From the NCBI GenBank assembly GCA_002331255.1, contig DCZD01000043.1, positions 48,385 through 57,581 on the forward strand: a stretch of 9,197 nucleotides of DNA, written 5' to 3'. A program made the position numbers and the translations under genes. Source of the DNA: Acidimicrobiaceae bacterium UBA2093. Its GTDB lineage: Bacteria > Actinomycetota > Acidimicrobiia > Acidimicrobiales > Ilumatobacteraceae. Each line of letters starts with the position of its first letter. Positions within the stretch are counted from its first letter, which is position 1. The notes beneath the pieces are model-generated. The model was not told the DNA's origin. It was given only the letters and a program-made list of their open reading frames with translations, and did not search any database. This document shows positions 7,016 to 9,197 of the stretch, in pieces.

Positions 7016-7599
7016 GCTTGTCCGACGTTGTGTTCTTTGCCAGCAATCAGACGTTTGATATTGGACACATGTCGAATTTCAACAAGCACACCAAGTGCGA
7101 CAATCGTAAGAATTTCCCACAGCGGTGTGCCTTCAAGTACGAACAGTATCGGCACGAGTGGCACGACAGCGATGGATGCCACGGATGCTTTACGCGTGAG
7201 CTTCATGACCGCGAGCCACACGAGGATTGAGACAAGACCAGTGATGATGTGAGTGGCCAGTAACACGCCACCGCCAGTAGCGATGCCTTTGCCACCTTTG
7301 AACCGACGCTGCACGGGGAACATGTGACCGAGCAGTGCAGCTGCTGCGCATACGTAGGCCTCGGGCCGATCAGCAATGACAAATCCGAGAATGACCGCGA
7401 CTACGCCCTTGCCGGCATCAAGAGCGAACACCAGCACGCCGAACTTGGTGCCCAACGCTCGCGCAATGTTGCTGGCGCCAGGGTTGCCAGAGCCAAACGT
7501 GGTGATGTCAATGCCACGGCTCTTGGCCACCATCACCGCACTGGGAAAGGTGCCGATGAGATAGGCGACAATAAAAAGGATGACGATCGCGTAAGCCAT
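7012..7599 (-). CDS. plsY: Glycerol-3-phosphate acyltransferase PlsY, inserted in the mycofactocin operon
   Basis: A 195-residue inner-membrane enzyme that moves an acyl group from acyl-phosphate to glycerol-3-phosphate, giving lysophosphatidic acid for phospholipid synthesis. All three family motifs are present: GSGNPGASN (36-44), GHMFPVQRRFKGGKGIAT (91-108) including the phosphate-binding Gly-Lys loop, and RHVSNIKRLIAGKE near the C-terminus (176-189). About five hydrophobic segments are seen (roughly 4-25, 52-75, 82-95, 112-133, 143-175). The ATG at 7599 lies 23 bases after mftC and has no clear ribosome-binding site, so it probably depends on read-through coupling. Its TGA overlaps the mftE GTG. 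It stands where mftD is normally found. It could be the ordinary phospholipid enzyme captured by the operon or one that serves the cofactor pathway; the sequence shows no loss of catalytic motifs. Confidence 0.93.
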   Translation of the reverse strand: MAYAIVILFIVAYLIGTFPSAVMVAKSRGIDITTFGSGNPGASNIARALGTKFGVLVFALDAGKGVVAVILGFVIADRPEAYVCAAAALLGHMFPVQRRFKGGKGIATGGGVLLATHIITGLVSILVWLAVMKLTRKASVASIAVVPLVPILFVLEGTPLWEILTIVALGVLVEIRHVSNIKRLIAGKEHNVGQA

Positions 7600-7622
7600 A
7601 AGTAGTGGTGAAAGGACTGTAG

Positions 7623-8747
7623 TCAGCGGCTGCCGGCGATGCTCGGAACCCGTGCCGGCTTCGAGTGATCTTGTGACGGACGCGGAACCAGAGAGACGGG
7701 GACCGACGCGAGCATGACATCAGCATCGCCGCCAACGCACTCGGGGTCGGGGCCGTCAAGTGGCAGTCCGGTGAAGAATTTTGCCGCCATGCAGCCACCC
7801 TGGCATTCGTCATATGCGCCGCACGATGCACATGCGCCAGCGCTCTGTGGCTGACGCAAATCAATGAACAGGTCAGACTCACGCCACACTCGTGTGAATC
7901 CGCCAGCGTCGAGCACATTGCCTGCCTTGAACTCATCGTGGATGACGAACGGACAGGCGTAGACGTCGCCAATCGGGTCAATGAGGCACACCACACGGCC
8001 TGCTCCGCACATATTGAGACCCGGCAATGCCGGCCCGAGTGCATTCAGATGGAAGAAAGAGTCACCAGTGAGCACGTTTTCACCATGTGCTGACAACCAG
8101 TTGTAGATGTCGCGTTGCTGGGCGTTCGTCGGGTGCAATTGATGCCATGTGTGGGCGCCACGACCGGCAGGGCGAAGACGCGTGATACGCAATTGCGCAC
8201 CGTATGAGTCTGCAAGTGCCTTGAACGAATCAAGTTGCGACACGTTCTGACGCGTAACGACGACTGAAATTTTGAATGGGCCAAACCCAGCAGATGCAAG
8301 GTTGTCCATCGCACGACGGGCAGTGTCGTAAGAACCGACTCCACGTACAACATCATTTGTTGCTGCATCGGCACCGTCGAGGCTGATCTGGATGTCGAGG
8401 TAATCCATATCGGTCAAGCGCTTGGCTTTGTCTTTGTCGATGTATGCACCATTTGTCGAGAACTTGACGCCAATTCCTTTTGCAACTGAGTACTCGACGA
8501 TTTCGAAAAAGTCACGACGCACCATCGGCTCGCCGCCACCGATGTTGATGTAGAACACCTGCAGTGCGGCAAGTTCGTCGAGCACTTGCTTTGCCTGTTC
8601 GGTGCTCAACTCGCGCGGATCACGACGACCACTGCTACTGAGACAGTGGATGCACTCAAGATTGCACGCGTAGGTGAGTTCCCACGTGAGGCAGATGGGT
8701 GCATCAAGGCCACCCTTTAGTTGTTCGACGAGCGGGCTAACGGACAC
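7623..8747 (-). CDS. mftC: Mycofactocin maturase MftC (radical SAM/SPASM)
   Basis: A 374-residue radical SAM enzyme. MftC uses S-adenosylmethionine to oxidatively decarboxylate the C-terminal Tyr of MftA and then crosslink it to the preceding Val. The radical SAM cluster motif CNLECIHC has Cys28, Cys32 and Cys35. GGGEP (70-74) contacts SAM, and STNGAYID and ISLDGAD are further barrel segments. The C-terminal SPASM region has Cys247, 254, 265, 306, 309, 315, 319 and 337 (including CASCGAYDECQGGC), enough to bind two auxiliary iron-sulfur clusters. I chose the GTG at 8747-8745, which has GGAG seven bases upstream and begins just before the conserved PLVEQLKGGLDAPICLTWELT. It overlaps the mftB stop by 11 bases. 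A longer frame to 8870 runs antisense-free but unconserved inside mftB. Confidence 0.95.
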   Translation of the reverse strand: MSVSPLVEQLKGGLDAPICLTWELTYACNLECIHCLSSSGRRDPRELSTEQAKQVLDELAALQVFYINIGGGEPMVRRDFFEIVEYSVAKGIGVKFSTNGAYIDKDKAKRLTDMDYLDIQISLDGADAATNDVVRGVGSYDTARRAMDNLASAGFGPFKISVVVTRQNVSQLDSFKALADSYGAQLRITRLRPAGRGAHTWHQLHPTNAQQRDIYNWLSAHGENVLTGDSFFHLNALGPALPGLNMCGAGRVVCLIDPIGDVYACPFVIHDEFKAGNVLDAGGFTRVWRESDLFIDLRQPQSAGACASCGAYDECQGGCMAAKFFTGLPLDGPDPECVGGDADVMLASVPVSLVPRPSQDHSKPARVPSIAGSR

Positions 8748-9003
8748 GAATGATCTCCGATGAGATGAGAGAGTCGATGGCGGACTGGAAAGAGTCCCAC
8801 CGTTGAGGTTCGATTTCGGATGCGACGAGAGCTTCTTCCAATGTCGGATGCGTTGACAACGACTCGACAACCTTCAGCATGTCGCGCGAGCGCAGGAACA
8901 CGAGTCGACGGTTGTCGTAGTGGTAGGCGAGCGCGCCGAAAGGTTCGGGCCGCAAGGCAACTTGCGGGTGCACCTCGAGCGCCGCGGTCAGTAGACGCCG
9001 CAC
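8737..9003 (-). CDS. mftB: Mycofactocin precursor-binding chaperone MftB
   Basis: A small protein (88 residues from this start) of the PqqD-like RiPP recognition element type, which binds MftA and delivers it to MftC. The segment HPQVALRPEPFGALAYHYDNRR is diagnostic for MftB, followed by LVFLRSRDML and a helical C-terminal half. Placement between mftA and mftC fits exactly. The start is uncertain. The GTG at 9003 lies inside the last codons of mftA and overlaps it by 16 bases; a GAGGAG sits 17 bases upstream, too far to be convincing. A GTG at 8973, beginning right at HPQV, would give 78 residues, also with no clear ribosome site. Coupling to mftA translation is likely in either case. Confidence 0.9.
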   Translation of the reverse strand: MRRLLTAALEVHPQVALRPEPFGALAYHYDNRRLVFLRSRDMLKVVESLSTHPTLEEALVASEIEPQRWDSFQSAIDSLISSEIIRVR

Positions 9004-9122
9004 ATGCCGTCGATGGAAATCTCCTCGACGAGGAGTTCTTCGACCACGGTGGCGGCCTGTGTGTCGGCCGAGCTGGTGTCGTGACCGGTGTTGTCGGTGT
9101 CGACGAGTGTGTCTTTCTCCAT
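8988..9122 (-). CDS. mftA: Mycofactocin precursor peptide MftA
   Basis: A 44-residue ribosomal peptide that is the substrate for the whole pathway. It begins MEKDTLVDTDNTG, is acidic, and ends VVEELLVEEISIDGMCGVY. The terminal IDGMCGVY is the signature of mycofactocin precursors. The last two residues, Val43 and Tyr44, become the redox-active core after MftC decarboxylation and crosslinking and MftE cleavage. The EELLVEEISI stretch is the usual leader part recognised by MftB. The ATG at 9122-9120 has a purine-rich GAGGTGG 13 bases upstream, inside an inverted repeat. Ends with TGA (8990-8988), just after the start region of mftB. This gene is too short for routine ORF calling but is certain from its C-terminus and its mftB/mftC neighbours. 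Confidence 0.95.
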   Translation of the reverse strand: MEKDTLVDTDNTGHDTSSADTQAATVVEELLVEEISIDGMCGVY

Positions 9123-9130
9123 GTTCTGAG

Positions 9131-9152
9131 CGTAACCACCTCGATGGTTACG
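9131..9152. promoter_or_regulatory. Perfect 8-bp inverted repeat upstream of mftA: possible operator or RNA hairpin
   Basis: CGTAACCA (9131-9138) and TGGTTACG (9145-9152) are perfectly complementary around a six-base spacer, and end nine bases from the mftA ATG. As DNA this is the size and symmetry of a TetR-type operator, and mycobacterial mft operons are controlled by the TetR-family repressor MftR. As RNA it forms a stem-loop with the GAGG of the presumed ribosome site in its loop. Which reading is right cannot be decided from sequence. The remaining 45 bases to the window edge show no clear promoter. Confidence 0.5.
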
Positions 9153-9197
9153 GGGGAAGGCCAGGAGGGCGTTTAGGTCTCGCCTCGTCCTGTCGAC

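Noticed and set aside
8045..8374. Open minus-strand frame of 109 codons
   Set aside because: It lies in an alternate frame within mftC and shows no recognisable motif.
8748..8870. Upstream extension of mftC by 41 codons
   Set aside because: It lies inside mftB, has no family similarity, and the GTG at 8747 has a good GGAG site just ahead of the conserved N-terminus.
1..9197. CRISPR arrays, tRNA genes, insertion sequences, attachment sites or phage genes
   Set aside because: No regularly spaced repeats, tRNA-like cloverleaf, transposase, integrase or terminal inverted repeats were seen; genes are densely packed and intact.
9192..9197. GTCGAC (a SalI recognition site) at the right edge and GGATC at the left edge
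   Set aside because: This could hint at a cloned fragment, but short sites like these occur by chance and nothing vector-like is present.

Overview
The window looks like a moderate-to-high-GC (roughly 54% by eye) actinobacterial chromosome segment. The clearest lineage marker is a mycofactocin biosynthesis operon, a system found mainly in Actinobacteria. GTG and TTG starts, ATGA/GTGA overlaps between genes and a possible leaderless start also fit. The modest GC and the gene mix suggest a non-mycobacterial lineage, perhaps an Acidimicrobiia-like aquatic group; that placement is inference only.

Right part (2806-9122, minus strand, read right to left): eight tightly packed genes form one apparent operon. 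They are mftA (44-residue precursor ending IDGMCGVY, found by reading the sequence directly), mftB (precursor-binding chaperone), mftC (radical SAM/SPASM maturase), a plsY-type glycerol-3-phosphate acyltransferase gene, mftE (creatininase-fold peptidase), mftF (family 2 glycosyltransferase), an alanine-racemase-fold protein, and a DUF418-like multi-pass membrane protein. MftB presents the MftA C-terminus to MftC, which modifies the terminal Val-Tyr; MftE releases the modified end; MftF adds sugars. The usual mftD (flavin oxidase) is missing between mftC and mftE, and plsY occupies that place. No mftG or mftR is seen, though the window stops 75 bases upstream of mftA. A perfect 8-bp inverted repeat lies just ahead of mftA.

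Middle (1819-2778): a plus-strand ROK-family sugar kinase gene diverges from a minus-strand uracil-DNA glycosylase gene (ung). The kinase converges on the operon's last gene, with 27 bases between the two genes.

Left part (1-1819, minus strand): ung is followed 30 bases later by an SRPBCC-fold protein gene and then, with a one-base TGATG overlap, by a type I sulfatase gene cut off by the left edge. No tRNA, rRNA, CRISPR array, insertion sequence or other mobile element was seen, and no gene-free stretch exceeds 300 bases. The most unusual content is the non-canonical mycofactocin operon: no mftD in place, a phospholipid acyltransferase gene translationally coupled to mftE, and a divergent PLP-barrel protein plus a membrane protein as trailing members.
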